Origin: UMGS1783 sp900555065
Lineage (GTDB): Bacteria > Bacillota > Clostridia > Oscillospirales > UMGS1783
DNA: 64,000 nt
Assembly: GCA_937991645.1 (NCBI GenBank)
Contig: CALKPL010000037.1
Coordinates: 11,556-75,555 of the forward strand
Direction of reading: 5' to 3'
Part shown: positions 17,529-26,621 of the stretch, one piece after another
How positions within the stretch are numbered: the stretch's first letter is position 1
Layout of the letters: every line of letters starts with the position of its first letter
Notes under the pieces: model-generated
Database searches by the model: none
The model's input: only the letters and a program-made list of their open reading frames with translations
What the model was told of the DNA's origin: nothing
Position numbers and translations under genes: made by a program

Positions 17529-18406
17529 TGGGATACGAGGAACAATACAAACAGTACGTCTCGGATATAGAGACCGCGCTGCAGACGGCGTTTCCCCTGA
17601 AGAAAATTACGGAGCGGTGTATCTACGAATCCGCGCGCTACAGCCTGCTGGCAGGCGGCAAGCGCGTCAGACCGGTGCTGCTGCTGGAGTTTGCGACCCG
17701 GTTTGGCTGCGATAAAGAGCGGGCCATGCCCTATGCGCTCGCACTGGAGATGATCCACACCTATTCCCTGATCCACGACGACCTTCCCTGCATGGACAAC
17801 GACACCCTGCGCCGCGGCCGGCCCACCAACCACATGGTTTACGGTGAGGCCGTCGCGCTGCTCGCGGGCGACGCGCTGCTCAACCGCGCCTATGAACTGA
17901 TGCTCAACGCCGCCATCAAGGACGGGCTCAACGGCGTAAAGGCCGCTGCTTATATCTCCCGCAGCGCCGGGATTGCCGGTATGATCGGCGGGCAGGGAAT
18001 CGATCTTGTGTCGGAGAGCCAGCCGGTCGACGCCTTTATTCTTACGGATATGTACCTGAAAAAGACCTGCGCGCTGATCGACGCCGCCTGCGTGGGCGGC
18101 GCGCTGTTGGGCGGCGCGGGGCGGGACGTGCTGACCACGGTTTCGGAGTACGCGGACCAGCTGGGCCTCGCCTTCCAGGTGGTGGACGATATCCTCGATG
18201 TGGAAGGGGACGCGTCCGAGCTCGGCAAAAACGTCGGGAGCGACGTGGACAACGGGAAATCCACCTCTGTGTCCGTGTTCGGGCTGGAGGAGGCGAAGGA
18301 GCGCGCCAAGGCGTACTCGCTGCGCGCGGAAGCGCGTCTGCGCACCCTGCCGGGCAGTGGATTTCTGCTGTGGTTTACGCGCAAGCTCCTGCAGCGCCGG
18401 CATTGA
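17528..18406 (+). CDS. ispA: Farnesyl (polyprenyl) diphosphate synthase
   Basis: A prenyltransferase condensing isopentenyl diphosphate with allylic diphosphates, supplying C15 precursors for undecaprenyl phosphate and quinones. The 292-residue protein has GGKRVRPVLLL, the first Asp-rich motif HDDLPCMDND at about 83-92 and the second, VVDDILDVEG, near 218. Short-chain IspA synthases have CMDND at this place, as here. It overlaps xseB by one base and lies 34 nt before dxs, so two isoprenoid-pathway genes are side by side. Confidence 0.94.
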   Translation: MGYEEQYKQYVSDIETALQTAFPLKKITERCIYESARYSLLAGGKRVRPVLLLEFATRFGCDKERAMPYALALEMIHTYSLIHDDLPCMDNDTLRRGRPTNHMVYGEAVALLAGDALLNRAYELMLNAAIKDGLNGVKAAAYISRSAGIAGMIGGQGIDLVSESQPVDAFILTDMYLKKTCALIDAACVGGALLGGAGRDVLTTVSEYADQLGLAFQVVDDILDVEGDASELGKNVGSDVDNGKSTSVSVFGLEEAKERAKAYSLRAEARLRTLPGSGFLLWFTRKLLQRRH

Positions 18407-18440
18407 CGGGCAAAAAACGCAGAAAGCGTGAAGCGAACGA

Positions 18441-20285
18441 ATGAGCATACTGGACTTTATCGAAAGTCCGCGGGATATCAAAAACCTGAGCGTGGACGAA
18501 CTCGATCAGCTCGCCGGCGAGATACGCGCGTTTCTGATCGAATCGGTCTCGCATACGGGCGGCCATCTCGCCTCCAACCTGGGCGTGGTGGAACTGACCA
18601 TCGCCCTGCACAGGGTCTTTGACGTGCCGCGGGATAAGCTGATATTCGACGTCGGCCATCAGTGCTATGTGCACAAGATCCTGACCGGCCGCCGCGGCCG
18701 GATGGATACCCTGCGCAGCATCGACGGCCTGAGCGGGTTTCCCAAACCCTATGAGAGCACATACGACTGTTTTGGCACGGGCCACAGCAGCACCTCGGTT
18801 TCTCTCGCGCTCGGGTTTGCGACGGCGGACAAACTCGCCGGCCGGGACAACAGCAGCGTCGCCGTCATCGGCGACGGGGCGCTGACCGGCGGCATGGCCT
18901 TTGAAGCGCTCAACAACGCCGGCCGCAGCAAAACCAATACCATAGTGGTACTCAATGACAACGGGATGGCCATTTCGCGCAACGTGGGCGGCATTGCCCG
19001 CGGCATGACGCGTATCCGCATTTCAAGAAAATACTTCCATGCCAAAGACCGCGTCCACCGCTTTCTCAGCCGGACACGGCTGGGCATGAAACTGGACCGG
19101 GGCATTTCGCGCACAGTGCGCGCCGTCAAGGACGTCATATACGACACCACCTGGTTTGAGGATTTCAACTTTGTGTACCTCGGCCCCGTAGACGGGCACG
19201 ACATCGGCGCGCTGACCGTACTTCTCGATCGCGCCAAACAGCTGAAAAAGCCCTGCGTCGTCCACGTTGTGACAAAAAAGGGGCGCGGTTTTTCCGCCGC
19301 CGAACACGACCCGGTCACCTTCCATGGCGCGCCGCATTTCAACGCCGAGACCGGCGTGTGCGAGACGCCGGGCGAGCCGGACTTCTCGGCCGTGTTCGGG
19401 CAGTCGCTCGTGGAGCTCGCGTCGAAGGACGAGCGCATCTGCGCCGTAACGGCCGCTATGACGGACGGCTGCGGCCTCACCGGCTTCAAACGCGCCTGTC
19501 CCGCCCGGTTCTTTGACGTAGGCATTGCCGAACAGCACGCCGTCACCTTCTCCGCGGCCCTGAGCGCAGGCGGCTACCTGCCCGTGTTCGCCGTATATTC
19601 GACCTTTTTGCAGCGCGCCTACGACCAGGTTCTGCACGACGCGGCGCTATCAGGGGTCAAGCTCGTGCTGGGCGTGGACCGCGCCGGGATCGTCGGCAGC
19701 GACGGGGAGACCCACCAGGGCCTGTTCGACGTACCGCTGCTCAGCGGCATTCCGGGCGTAACGGTCCTTTGCCCCGCAAGCTTTGCCGAACTTCGCACCG
19801 GCCTGGAACAGGCGCTGTACCAGTATGAGGGCGTCGTTGCCGTGCGCTATCCGCGCGGCGGCGAACCGGCCTGCTTCCGGGGTATGGACACAATGCACGA
19901 GCCTGTGTCCGTAATACGGGAATCGGCGGCTAAAAACCTTGCCATTGTAAGTTACGGCCGTGAGACGGCGGACGCGCTGGACGCGTGCGCGCTGCTTGCG
20001 GAATACGATCCGGCGCTGATCAAACTCAACCGCGTCTCTCCGCTTCCGGACGGCCTGTACGGCCTGCTGCAGGAGTACCGCTATGTCGTGGCGGTCGAGG
20101 AGTCCATGCGCGCAGGCGGCGTGGGTGAACGCCTGGCCGCCCTGCTTTCGGATACGCCGGCCATCGTGAAGACATTGGCCGTGGACGGATTTGTTGAACA
20201 CGGCGCGCCCGCGCTCCTGCGCGCGCGGCTTGGCCTGGACGGACCGGGAATCGCGGATTTCTGCATGAGGGAGTGTGTTCTGTGA
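18441..20285 (+). CDS. dxs: 1-deoxy-D-xylulose-5-phosphate synthase
   Basis: DXS makes DXP from pyruvate and glyceraldehyde 3-phosphate using thiamine diphosphate, the first step of the MEP isoprenoid pathway. The 614-residue protein shows HTGGHLASNLGVVELTIALH, the ThDP motif region GDGALTGGMAFEALNNAG, the pyrimidine domain FDVGIAEQHAVTFSAAL and DRAGIVGSDGETHQGLFDV. Length is typical. The start ATG at 18441 has only AAAGCGTGAAG upstream, a weak site. It ends in a GTGA overlap with tlyA. Confidence 0.96.
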   Translation: MSILDFIESPRDIKNLSVDELDQLAGEIRAFLIESVSHTGGHLASNLGVVELTIALHRVFDVPRDKLIFDVGHQCYVHKILTGRRGRMDTLRSIDGLSGFPKPYESTYDCFGTGHSSTSVSLALGFATADKLAGRDNSSVAVIGDGALTGGMAFEALNNAGRSKTNTIVVLNDNGMAISRNVGGIARGMTRIRISRKYFHAKDRVHRFLSRTRLGMKLDRGISRTVRAVKDVIYDTTWFEDFNFVYLGPVDGHDIGALTVLLDRAKQLKKPCVVHVVTKKGRGFSAAEHDPVTFHGAPHFNAETGVCETPGEPDFSAVFGQSLVELASKDERICAVTAAMTDGCGLTGFKRACPARFFDVGIAEQHAVTFSAALSAGGYLPVFAVYSTFLQRAYDQVLHDAALSGVKLVLGVDRAGIVGSDGETHQGLFDVPLLSGIPGVTVLCPASFAELRTGLEQALYQYEGVVAVRYPRGGEPACFRGMDTMHEPVSVIRESAAKNLAIVSYGRETADALDACALLAEYDPALIKLNRVSPLPDGLYGLLQEYRYVVAVEESMRAGGVGERLAALLSDTPAIVKTLAVDGFVEHGAPALLRARLGLDGPGIADFCMRECVL

Positions 20286-21091
20286 GTGAAAAACGGCGTA
20301 TCGATCAGCTGCTTGTGGAGCGCGGCCTCGCGCAGAGCAGGCAGCGCGCCCAGAGCGCGCTGATGGCGGGGCTTGTGTACGTGTCCGGCCAGAGGGTGGA
20401 CAAGGCGGGCGCACTCGTTGCCGCCGATGCGGAAATCGAGCTGCGCGGTGAAGCCTGCCCCTATGTGAGCCGCGGCGGCCTCAAGCTCGCCCGCGCCGTC
20501 GAGGCGTTTGGGCTGGATCTGCGCGGCCGGGTGTGCCTGGACGTCGGCGCTTCAACCGGCGGGTTTACCGACTGTATGCTGCAGCAGGGCGCGAAAAAGG
20601 TGTACTGTGTGGACGTGGGCTACGGCCAGCTGGCCTGGTCTTTGCGCAGCGATCCGCGGGTGGTCAACCTCGAGCGCACCAATGTGCGCGGCCTCACCGA
20701 AAACGAGGTTGGCGAGCCCATAGACTTTGCGAGTATCGACGTCTCTTTTATATCATTAAAGCTCGTGCTCCCCGTCGTGCAGCGCTTTCTGCGCCCGGGC
20801 GCGGAACTGGTCGCCCTCGTCAAGCCGCAGTTTGAAGCGGGCCGGGCGGAAGTGGGCAAAAACGGCGTGGTGCGGGACGCGTCCGTGCATGCGTCCGTGC
20901 TGCGCGAGGTCGCCGGATTCTGCGCGGAAATCGGCCTTCCCCCCTCCGGCCTGACCTGGTCTCCCATCAAAGGTCCCAAGGGCAATATCGAGTTTCTGCT
21001 CTGGCTCTGCGGGCGCGCGGAGGAGATATGCATAGACAAAGTCGTTGAGCAGGCCCATGCGGCGCTGCGTGGAGGCGATCAGAATGAATAA
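20282..21091 (+). CDS. tlyA: TlyA family rRNA 2'-O-methyltransferase
   Basis: TlyA proteins methylate 2'-O positions of rRNA. The protein has an N-terminal S4 RNA-binding domain (RIDQLLVERGLAQSRQRAQSALMAGLVYV) and a FtsJ-like SAM-dependent domain with LDVGASTGGFTDCML (SAM-binding glycines), CVDVGYGQLAWSL and KPQFEAGR. I chose the GTG at 20282, which overlaps the dxs stop by four bases; a second GTG at 20273 also exists. The end overlaps nadK by eight bases. Confidence 0.93.
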   Translation: MSEKRRIDQLLVERGLAQSRQRAQSALMAGLVYVSGQRVDKAGALVAADAEIELRGEACPYVSRGGLKLARAVEAFGLDLRGRVCLDVGASTGGFTDCMLQQGAKKVYCVDVGYGQLAWSLRSDPRVVNLERTNVRGLTENEVGEPIDFASIDVSFISLKLVLPVVQRFLRPGAELVALVKPQFEAGRAEVGKNGVVRDASVHASVLREVAGFCAEIGLPPSGLTWSPIKGPKGNIEFLLWLCGRAEEICIDKVVEQAHAALRGGDQNE

Positions 21092-21950
21092 GATAGGACT
21101 TCTGCCCAACCCGGAAAAAGACCCCGATCTCTTTTACAGCGGCCGTATCTGCGAGTTTCTCATCCAGAGCGGCGCGCAAGTCTATACAAGCCCCGAATTC
21201 GCGATTTCCATGCCCGACGGGGTCGTATCCGTGCCGCGCGCCGAAATCTTCAGCTGCGCCGACTGTGTCGTCACACTGGGCGGCGACGGCACGCTGCTTC
21301 GGATCGCGCATGAGGCGGCGCGCCACAGCAAGCCCATCATGGGCGTCAATTTCGGCAAAATCGGCTATATGGCCGAGCTGGAATACAATGAGATTGAAAA
21401 GCTGTCCCGTTTGCTGTCCGGCCAGTTCGCCATTGAAAAGCGGCTCATGCTCGACGTGCGCGTACACCGCGGCGGCCGTACCGTATTCAAATCCATCGCG
21501 CTCAACGACGCGGTGATTTCCAAGGGCGTCATTGCCCGCCTGATCGAGCTGCACGTCGCCGCCGGCGGCGACCGCGTGTCCGACTACCGTGCCGACGGGA
21601 TCATACTGTCCACGCCCACCGGCTCCACCGGCTATTCCATGTCCGCCGGCGGCCCGATTCTGGAGCCGAGCATGGAGGCGATCATCATGACCCCGGTCTG
21701 TCCGCATTCGCTTGTGGCGCGCCCCATCGTCTTTTCCAAAGACGCCGTAATCGAGGTTACGACGCATAACATGGCCGACAAAGACACCTACCTCACCATA
21801 GACGGGTTTGAAACGCTCAAGCTGCGCGAAGGCGATACGGTCGCCGTGCGCCGTTCACGGAGCGTCACCCGGCTGGTCAAGCTGAAAAACATGAATTTTT
21901 ATAAAATACTCAACCAGAAGCTGGCAACCGATGGGGAGGGATTCATTTGA
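21084..21950 (+). CDS. nadK: NAD kinase
   Basis: NadK phosphorylates NAD to NADP. The 288-residue protein has the conserved GGDGTLLRIAHEAA at about 64-77, IMGVNFGKIGYMAEL, and the diagnostic DGIILSTPTGSTGYSMSAGGPI. The ATG at 21084 has GGAGG 8 nt upstream; upstream open sequence belongs to tlyA. It sits in the conserved tlyA-nadK-argR-recN order of Clostridia. Confidence 0.96.
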   Translation: MNKIGLLPNPEKDPDLFYSGRICEFLIQSGAQVYTSPEFAISMPDGVVSVPRAEIFSCADCVVTLGGDGTLLRIAHEAARHSKPIMGVNFGKIGYMAELEYNEIEKLSRLLSGQFAIEKRLMLDVRVHRGGRTVFKSIALNDAVISKGVIARLIELHVAAGGDRVSDYRADGIILSTPTGSTGYSMSAGGPILEPSMEAIIMTPVCPHSLVARPIVFSKDAVIEVTTHNMADKDTYLTIDGFETLKLREGDTVAVRRSRSVTRLVKLKNMNFYKILNQKLATDGEGFI

Positions 21951-22405
21951 AACAACACCGGCACCTGAAGATTCTGGAACTCGTCCAGACCGAGCCGATC
22001 GAGACGCAGGAACAGCTGCTCGCGCGTCTCAACGAGAATGGGTTTGACGTGACGCAGGCGACGATTTCGCGGGACATCAAAGAACTGCGCCTGTACAAGC
22101 GCGTTGACAGGACAGGGAAGACGCGGTACGCAGTCAGCGGCGCGGCGGACGAAGGGGCGATGCAGCCGGAGCGCTATCACGGCCTGATGAAAGAGAGCGT
22201 GCGCATGATCGACTATGCGGGCAACACCGTAGTCATCAAATGTATCGCGGGCATGGCGCAGGCGGTCTGCGCCGCGATTGACGCAATGGATATGGAGTCC
22301 GTGGTCGGCACGGTCGCGGGCGAGGACACCATATTCCTGCTCGTACGCCAGCAGTCGCAGGTCGAGAAACTCATTTCCGACCTGAATAAAATGCTCCAGC
22401 CGTAA
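21947..22405 (+). CDS. argR: Arginine repressor ArgR
   Basis: ArgR is the hexameric arginine-responsive repressor/activator of arginine metabolism. The 152-residue protein has a winged-helix domain (TQEQLLARLNENGFDVTQATISRDIKELRL) and the C-terminal arginine-binding, hexamerisation domain ending VVGTVAGEDTIFLLVR. It starts at TTG (21947) behind GGGGAGGG, overlapping the nadK stop. Position before recN is the common Gram-positive arrangement and says nothing about local targets. Confidence 0.95.
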   Translation: MKQHRHLKILELVQTEPIETQEQLLARLNENGFDVTQATISRDIKELRLYKRVDRTGKTRYAVSGAADEGAMQPERYHGLMKESVRMIDYAGNTVVIKCIAGMAQAVCAAIDAMDMESVVGTVAGEDTIFLLVRQQSQVEKLISDLNKMLQP

Positions 22406-22438
22406 ACGGCGGTCTGTGGGAAAGGGCGTTGCAGGGAG

Positions 22439-24121
22439 ATGCTTGAACGGCTCTATATTGAAAACGTAGCGGTCATTGAACGGGCCGAAATAGAATTTTT
22501 CAGCGGGTTCAATATCCTCACGGGCGAGACGGGCGCCGGCAAGTCGATTATCATCGATTCGCTCGGCCTGCTGCTCGGCCAGCGCGCGTCGAAGGACCTG
22601 GTCCGCACCGGCTGCCCCTATGCGTATGTGGCGGGCAGGTTCGCGCTCAGCGGCGCGGCGGTGCACCATAAGCTTGACGAGCTGGACATCTGTCCGGAGG
22701 ACGATGGGACCCTGTTTATCGAGCGCAAATTCACGGCGGAAGGGAAGAGCACTGCAAAAATAGGCGGTCGTCCTGTCCCGCTCGCGTCGCTGAAGGAGCT
22801 GTCGCCCTATCTGGTCGTCATCCACGGCCAGCACCTGAACCAGCGTATTTTGGATCCCGCCACCCACATCGGGTACCTGGACGGGTATCTTGGCTCGAAC
22901 GCCGCAATGTCGGAATACGTATCGCAGTACAAGCTTACGCAGGCGGCGCGCAGGGAGCTGCTGCGGCTGCAGCGTCTGGACGCGGACAAGCAGGAGCGTC
23001 TGGACATGCTCCAGTACCGGATCGATGAGCTGACCCGCGCGCACCTGTCCGCAGGCGAGGAAGAGGCGCTCATGGCCCGCCGCGACGCGGCGGCGAACGC
23101 CGAGAAGCTCAAGACCGCCATCCACGCCGCGCGCGCCCTGCTCTACGACATGGACGGCAGCGCATGCGAACGCCTCACCGCCGCCGCCGCCGCTCTCGAC
23201 CCGGCGTCGGCGCATTCGGCAAAGCTGCGTGAACTCGGCGACCGCCTTCGTACGCTGGCGGTCGAAGCCGAATCGGTAAGCGACGATCTGCGCGCCGCGG
23301 GCGGCGAGGTGGACGACGCCGGCAGCCTGGACGAAATCGAGCAGCGTCTGGCCGAACTCAGGCGTATCCGCAAAAAATACGGCGGCAGCATTTCAGCCGC
23401 GATGGAGCTGCTTGAAAGCTCGGTGCGCGAACGCGATGAATTTGAGGGCATGTCCCAGCGCGTCGCCGCACAGGCGGCGGAGTTTGAACGGCTGGCCCTG
23501 TGCCTGGCCGAGCGGGCCGAGGCGCTGACAAACGCGCGGCGCGCCGCGGCCGACCGTCTAGCTGCGGCCGTGATGGAAAAGCTCGCCTTTCTCGATATGG
23601 AAAAATGCGTGTTTGAGATCCGGATCGAAAAGAGCGAGAAATTCACCGCGAACGGCCGTGATACAGTCGAGTTTTTTCTCTCGGCCAACCCTGGCGAGTC
23701 GCCCAAACCCCTTGCCAAAATCGCGTCGGGCGGCGAGCTTTCGCGGATCATGCTCGCAATCATCAGCGTGCTGTCGGAGGGCGACCCGGCCGACACCGTC
23801 ATTTTCGACGAAGTCGACTCGGGCGTAAGCGGCAAGACTGCGCAGAAGATCGGCGTGCTGCTCAAGGCGGCGGCGCGTCGTCCACAGGTCCTGTGCGTGA
23901 CCCACCTGGCGCAGATCGCGGCCATGGCGGATTCGCACCTGCTCATCACGAAACAGGCCGACGCGGACCGCACGACCACCACGGTCCGTATCCTGGACGA
24001 GCAGGGCCGGCGCGAGGAACTGGCGCGGATCCTCGGCGGGATGCAGATTACCGACGCGGCGCTGCAGGCGGCGGACGCGTTGATTGCAGAGGGCAGAAAA
24101 CAGACTGAAAGATTCAGATAG
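22439..24121 (+). CDS. recN: DNA repair protein RecN
   Basis: RecN is an SMC-like ATPase active in double-strand break repair. The 560-residue protein has the N-terminal Walker A (LTGETGAGKSIIIDSLGLLLG), a long coiled-coil middle rich in Ala, Glu and Arg (about 155-370), and the C-terminal half-site with LAKIASGGELSRIMLAI (signature), VIFDEVDSGVSGKTAQKIG (Walker B) and CVTHLAQIAAMAD. Length matches the family. It follows argR by 33 nt. Confidence 0.96.
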   Translation: MLERLYIENVAVIERAEIEFFSGFNILTGETGAGKSIIIDSLGLLLGQRASKDLVRTGCPYAYVAGRFALSGAAVHHKLDELDICPEDDGTLFIERKFTAEGKSTAKIGGRPVPLASLKELSPYLVVIHGQHLNQRILDPATHIGYLDGYLGSNAAMSEYVSQYKLTQAARRELLRLQRLDADKQERLDMLQYRIDELTRAHLSAGEEEALMARRDAAANAEKLKTAIHAARALLYDMDGSACERLTAAAAALDPASAHSAKLRELGDRLRTLAVEAESVSDDLRAAGGEVDDAGSLDEIEQRLAELRRIRKKYGGSISAAMELLESSVRERDEFEGMSQRVAAQAAEFERLALCLAERAEALTNARRAAADRLAAAVMEKLAFLDMEKCVFEIRIEKSEKFTANGRDTVEFFLSANPGESPKPLAKIASGGELSRIMLAIISVLSEGDPADTVIFDEVDSGVSGKTAQKIGVLLKAAARRPQVLCVTHLAQIAAMADSHLLITKQADADRTTTTVRILDEQGRREELARILGGMQITDAALQAADALIAEGRKQTERFR

Positions 24122-24133
24122 GAGAAAGATAAA

Positions 24134-25360
24134 ATGGGCGTATTTGACGAGTTAAAGCGGCGCGGCATGATCGCGCAGATGACAAATGAGGAGAAGATCC
24201 GGGATCTGCTCAACAACGAAAAAATCAGCTTCTATATCGGTTTCGACCCCACGGCGGACTCCCTGCACGTCGGCCATTTTGTGCAGATCATGGTAATGGC
24301 GCACATGCAGCGCGCCGGGCACAGGCCCATCGTCATCCTGGGCAACGGCACCGGCATGGTCGGCGACCCATCCGGCAAAAGCGATATGCGTAAAATGCTC
24401 ACGCCCGAACAGGTCGACCACAACGCAAACTGTTTCAAGGCGCAGATGAGCGGGCTGATCGACTTTTCCGAGGACAGGGCGCTTGTGCTGAAAAACGGCG
24501 ACTGGCTGCTTCCGCTCAATTATATCGACTTTCTGCGCGAGGTCGGCGTGCATTTTTCCGTCAACCGTATGCTGACGGCCGAGTGTTTCAAAAGCCGTAT
24601 GGAAAAGGGCCTCACCTTCCTGGAGTTCAACTATATGATCATGCAGAGCTACGATTTCTATGTTCTCTACAGCAAGTACGGCTGCGTTCTGGAGATGGGC
24701 GGGGACGACCAGTGGTCGAATATCCTGGGCGGCGTCGAGCTCATTCGCCGCAAGCTGCGCAAGGAGGCGTACGGCATCACCTTTACCCTGCTGACGACAA
24801 GCGAGGGCAAAAAGATGGGCAAGACGGAAAAAGGCGCGGTCTGGCTCGACCCGGAGAAAACCTCTCCCTATGAATTCTATCAGTACTGGCGCAATGTGGA
24901 CGATGCGGACGTTGTCAAATGCCTTAAGCTGCTCACCTTCGTCCCCGTCGAGCAGATCGAGACGTACGAGGGCGTGCGCGACAGCCGCATCAACGAGGCA
25001 AAAGAGCTGCTCGCCTATGAAATTACGAAAGAGGTGCATGGCGAAGCGGAAGCGTCCAAAGCGCGGGACACGGCGCGCGCGCTGTTCTCGCAGAACGCGG
25101 ACGCGAAGGACATGCCCACGGCCACGGTTCCCGCCTCGGCATTTGCCGATGGGAAGATCGGCGTGCTCGATCTTCTGCTCGCGGCGGGTATTATCCCCTC
25201 CAAAGGCGAGGGCCGTCGCCTGATCGCACAGCGCGGCGTCACGGCCGCCGGCGCGGTCGTGGAGGACCCCATGCAGACCTATGCGCTGGAGGAGTTCAGC
25301 TCCGGCGAATTCATTGTTAAAAAGGGCAAGAAGGTCTTTGTCCGTATTCTGGTGGACTGA
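24134..25360 (+). CDS. tyrS: Tyrosyl-tRNA synthetase
   Basis: Charges tRNA-Tyr. The 408-residue class I synthetase shows YIGFDPTADSLHVGHFVQI (HIGH-type motif), the Tyr-recognition helix YMIMQSYDFYVLY, GGDDQWSNILGG, and the KMSKS equivalent KMGKTEKG at about 230. A C-terminal S4 domain (GRRLIAQRGVTAAG) completes the bacterial form. GGAGAAAG precedes the ATG. It ends the nusB operon. There is no room for a T-box leader because recN stops 12 nt upstream. Confidence 0.96.
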   Translation: MGVFDELKRRGMIAQMTNEEKIRDLLNNEKISFYIGFDPTADSLHVGHFVQIMVMAHMQRAGHRPIVILGNGTGMVGDPSGKSDMRKMLTPEQVDHNANCFKAQMSGLIDFSEDRALVLKNGDWLLPLNYIDFLREVGVHFSVNRMLTAECFKSRMEKGLTFLEFNYMIMQSYDFYVLYSKYGCVLEMGGDDQWSNILGGVELIRRKLRKEAYGITFTLLTTSEGKKMGKTEKGAVWLDPEKTSPYEFYQYWRNVDDADVVKCLKLLTFVPVEQIETYEGVRDSRINEAKELLAYEITKEVHGEAEASKARDTARALFSQNADAKDMPTATVPASAFADGKIGVLDLLLAAGIIPSKGEGRRLIAQRGVTAAGAVVEDPMQTYALEEFSSGEFIVKKGKKVFVRILVD

Positions 25361-25513
25361 CCGGTTTGCGGCGCGGGTGTTTTCTGCCGGAAAACGTGCC
25401 GGCTGTCTGACAGTGCGGGCCCCGCGCCGGACCGGGATTCGGGCGCGTCGCCCCAGCCGCCCGCGCCAACCTGCCTTTTGTTTGAACGGCTGCGCCGCAG
25501 TGCGCAGTCTGCC

Positions 25514-25554
25514 GCCGGCCCGGCTCCCCTTTGCCGCGGCCGGCCCTCTTTTCA
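25514..25554 (+). terminator. Possible terminator after tyrS
   Basis: GCCGGCC (25514-25520) can pair with GGCCGGC (25538-25544), followed by CCTCTTTTC. It is weak but is the only candidate in the GC-rich 242-bp gap 25361-25602, where I see no gene. Confidence 0.35.
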
Positions 25555-25602
25555 AAAAAACACGCGACTGGCTACAAATAGAACACAGAGGAGGATGCGC
25601 TT

Positions 25603-26592
25603 GTGATCGCGCTGGATGAGAGCAATACCCGCTGGCTTGGCAGAACGTTTGTCAGGGAAGATGGAAAAACGCAGATTTCGTGGACGGATTCCGGCTTTGA
25701 ACTTCGTTTTGACGGAACGGGTCTGGAGGCGGAGCTCGGCTCGGTCTGTGCCGGCGAACCTCCGCGCGTTCAGGTCTATGTGGACGGCTTGCCGCAGGGC
25801 GGGCGAATCCCTGTGCCGGCGTCCTCCTGGGTCCCGCTCGCGGCCGGCCTTGCGCCGGGGGAACATACGGTCAGAGTCGTCAAGCTGACAGAGGCGCTTC
25901 AGTCCAGTCTGCTTGTCGGCCGCGTCCGGTTCCCCGGCGGCGGTGCGCTGCTTTGCCCGCCCCCGGCAAAGGCGCGCAAAATCGAGTTTATCGGCGATTC
26001 CATCACCTGCGGGCATACCATCGAGCGCGGCCCGCAGGACCCGGACGAGTGGGATATCGACACCCAAAACGGGATGCTGACGTACGCCGCCGTCTGCGCG
26101 CAAAATCTGGACGCGGATTTCAATTGTTTTTCCCTGTCCGGCTGGACGGTGTACCGCCGCGTCGATATCGAAAACGGCGGCGACTGCGCGGTCCCGCCGG
26201 TTTACGGCCAGATCGCGCCGCTCAACGGGAACGCGGCGCCGTGGGACTTTTCGCGGTTCCAGCCCGGCGTGGTCGTCGTCGCCCTGGGCACCAACGATTC
26301 ATCCTACATCGCCCTGGGCCAGGCGGAGGCGGATACGTTCTCCCGCAAATACAGGGAATTTCTGCAGCAGCTGCGCGGCTGTTATCCGGCCGCCGCAATC
26401 GTCTGCACCGTCGGTATGATGAACCCCACTTCGTTTGCGCATATCGAGCGAGCGGTCAGAGCGTTTGGCGATGAGAACGTCTATACGCATAAGGAGCGCT
26501 TTTGCCGCGGCACGCATCCCATCGCGGCCGACCACAAGCAGGCCGGGGATGCGCTGAGCGCCTTGATCGCGCGGATCAAGGGCTGGAATTGA
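25603..26592 (+). CDS. SGNH-hydrolase, carbohydrate esterase family 2-like
   Basis: A 329-residue probable deacetylase of sugars. Residues 1-115 form a beta-sandwich (NTRWLGRTF..ISWTDSGFELRFDGTGLEAEL), typical of the N-terminal domain of CE2 esterases. The SGNH domain follows with block I IEFIGDSITCGHT (nucleophile Ser), GTNDSS, and the C-terminal GTHPIAADH carrying the catalytic His. It has no signal peptide, so it should act on imported acetylated sugars or oligosaccharides. It starts at GTG behind GGAGG. The next gene begins 29 nt downstream. Confidence 0.82.
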   Translation: MIALDESNTRWLGRTFVREDGKTQISWTDSGFELRFDGTGLEAELGSVCAGEPPRVQVYVDGLPQGGRIPVPASSWVPLAAGLAPGEHTVRVVKLTEALQSSLLVGRVRFPGGGALLCPPPAKARKIEFIGDSITCGHTIERGPQDPDEWDIDTQNGMLTYAAVCAQNLDADFNCFSLSGWTVYRRVDIENGGDCAVPPVYGQIAPLNGNAAPWDFSRFQPGVVVVALGTNDSSYIALGQAEADTFSRKYREFLQQLRGCYPAAAIVCTVGMMNPTSFAHIERAVRAFGDENVYTHKERFCRGTHPIAADHKQAGDALSALIARIKGWN

Positions 26593-26621
26593 CAAACACG
26601 TTACAGGCAAGAGGGACCCGT

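Noticed and set aside
24122..24133. T-box leader for tyrS
   Set aside because: Only 12 nt lie between recN and tyrS; no stem I, antiterminator or TGGN sequence can fit.
24152..25555. 467-codon minus-strand frame opposite tyrS
   Set aside because: tyrS is intact with all class I motifs; the antisense frame is a composition artefact.
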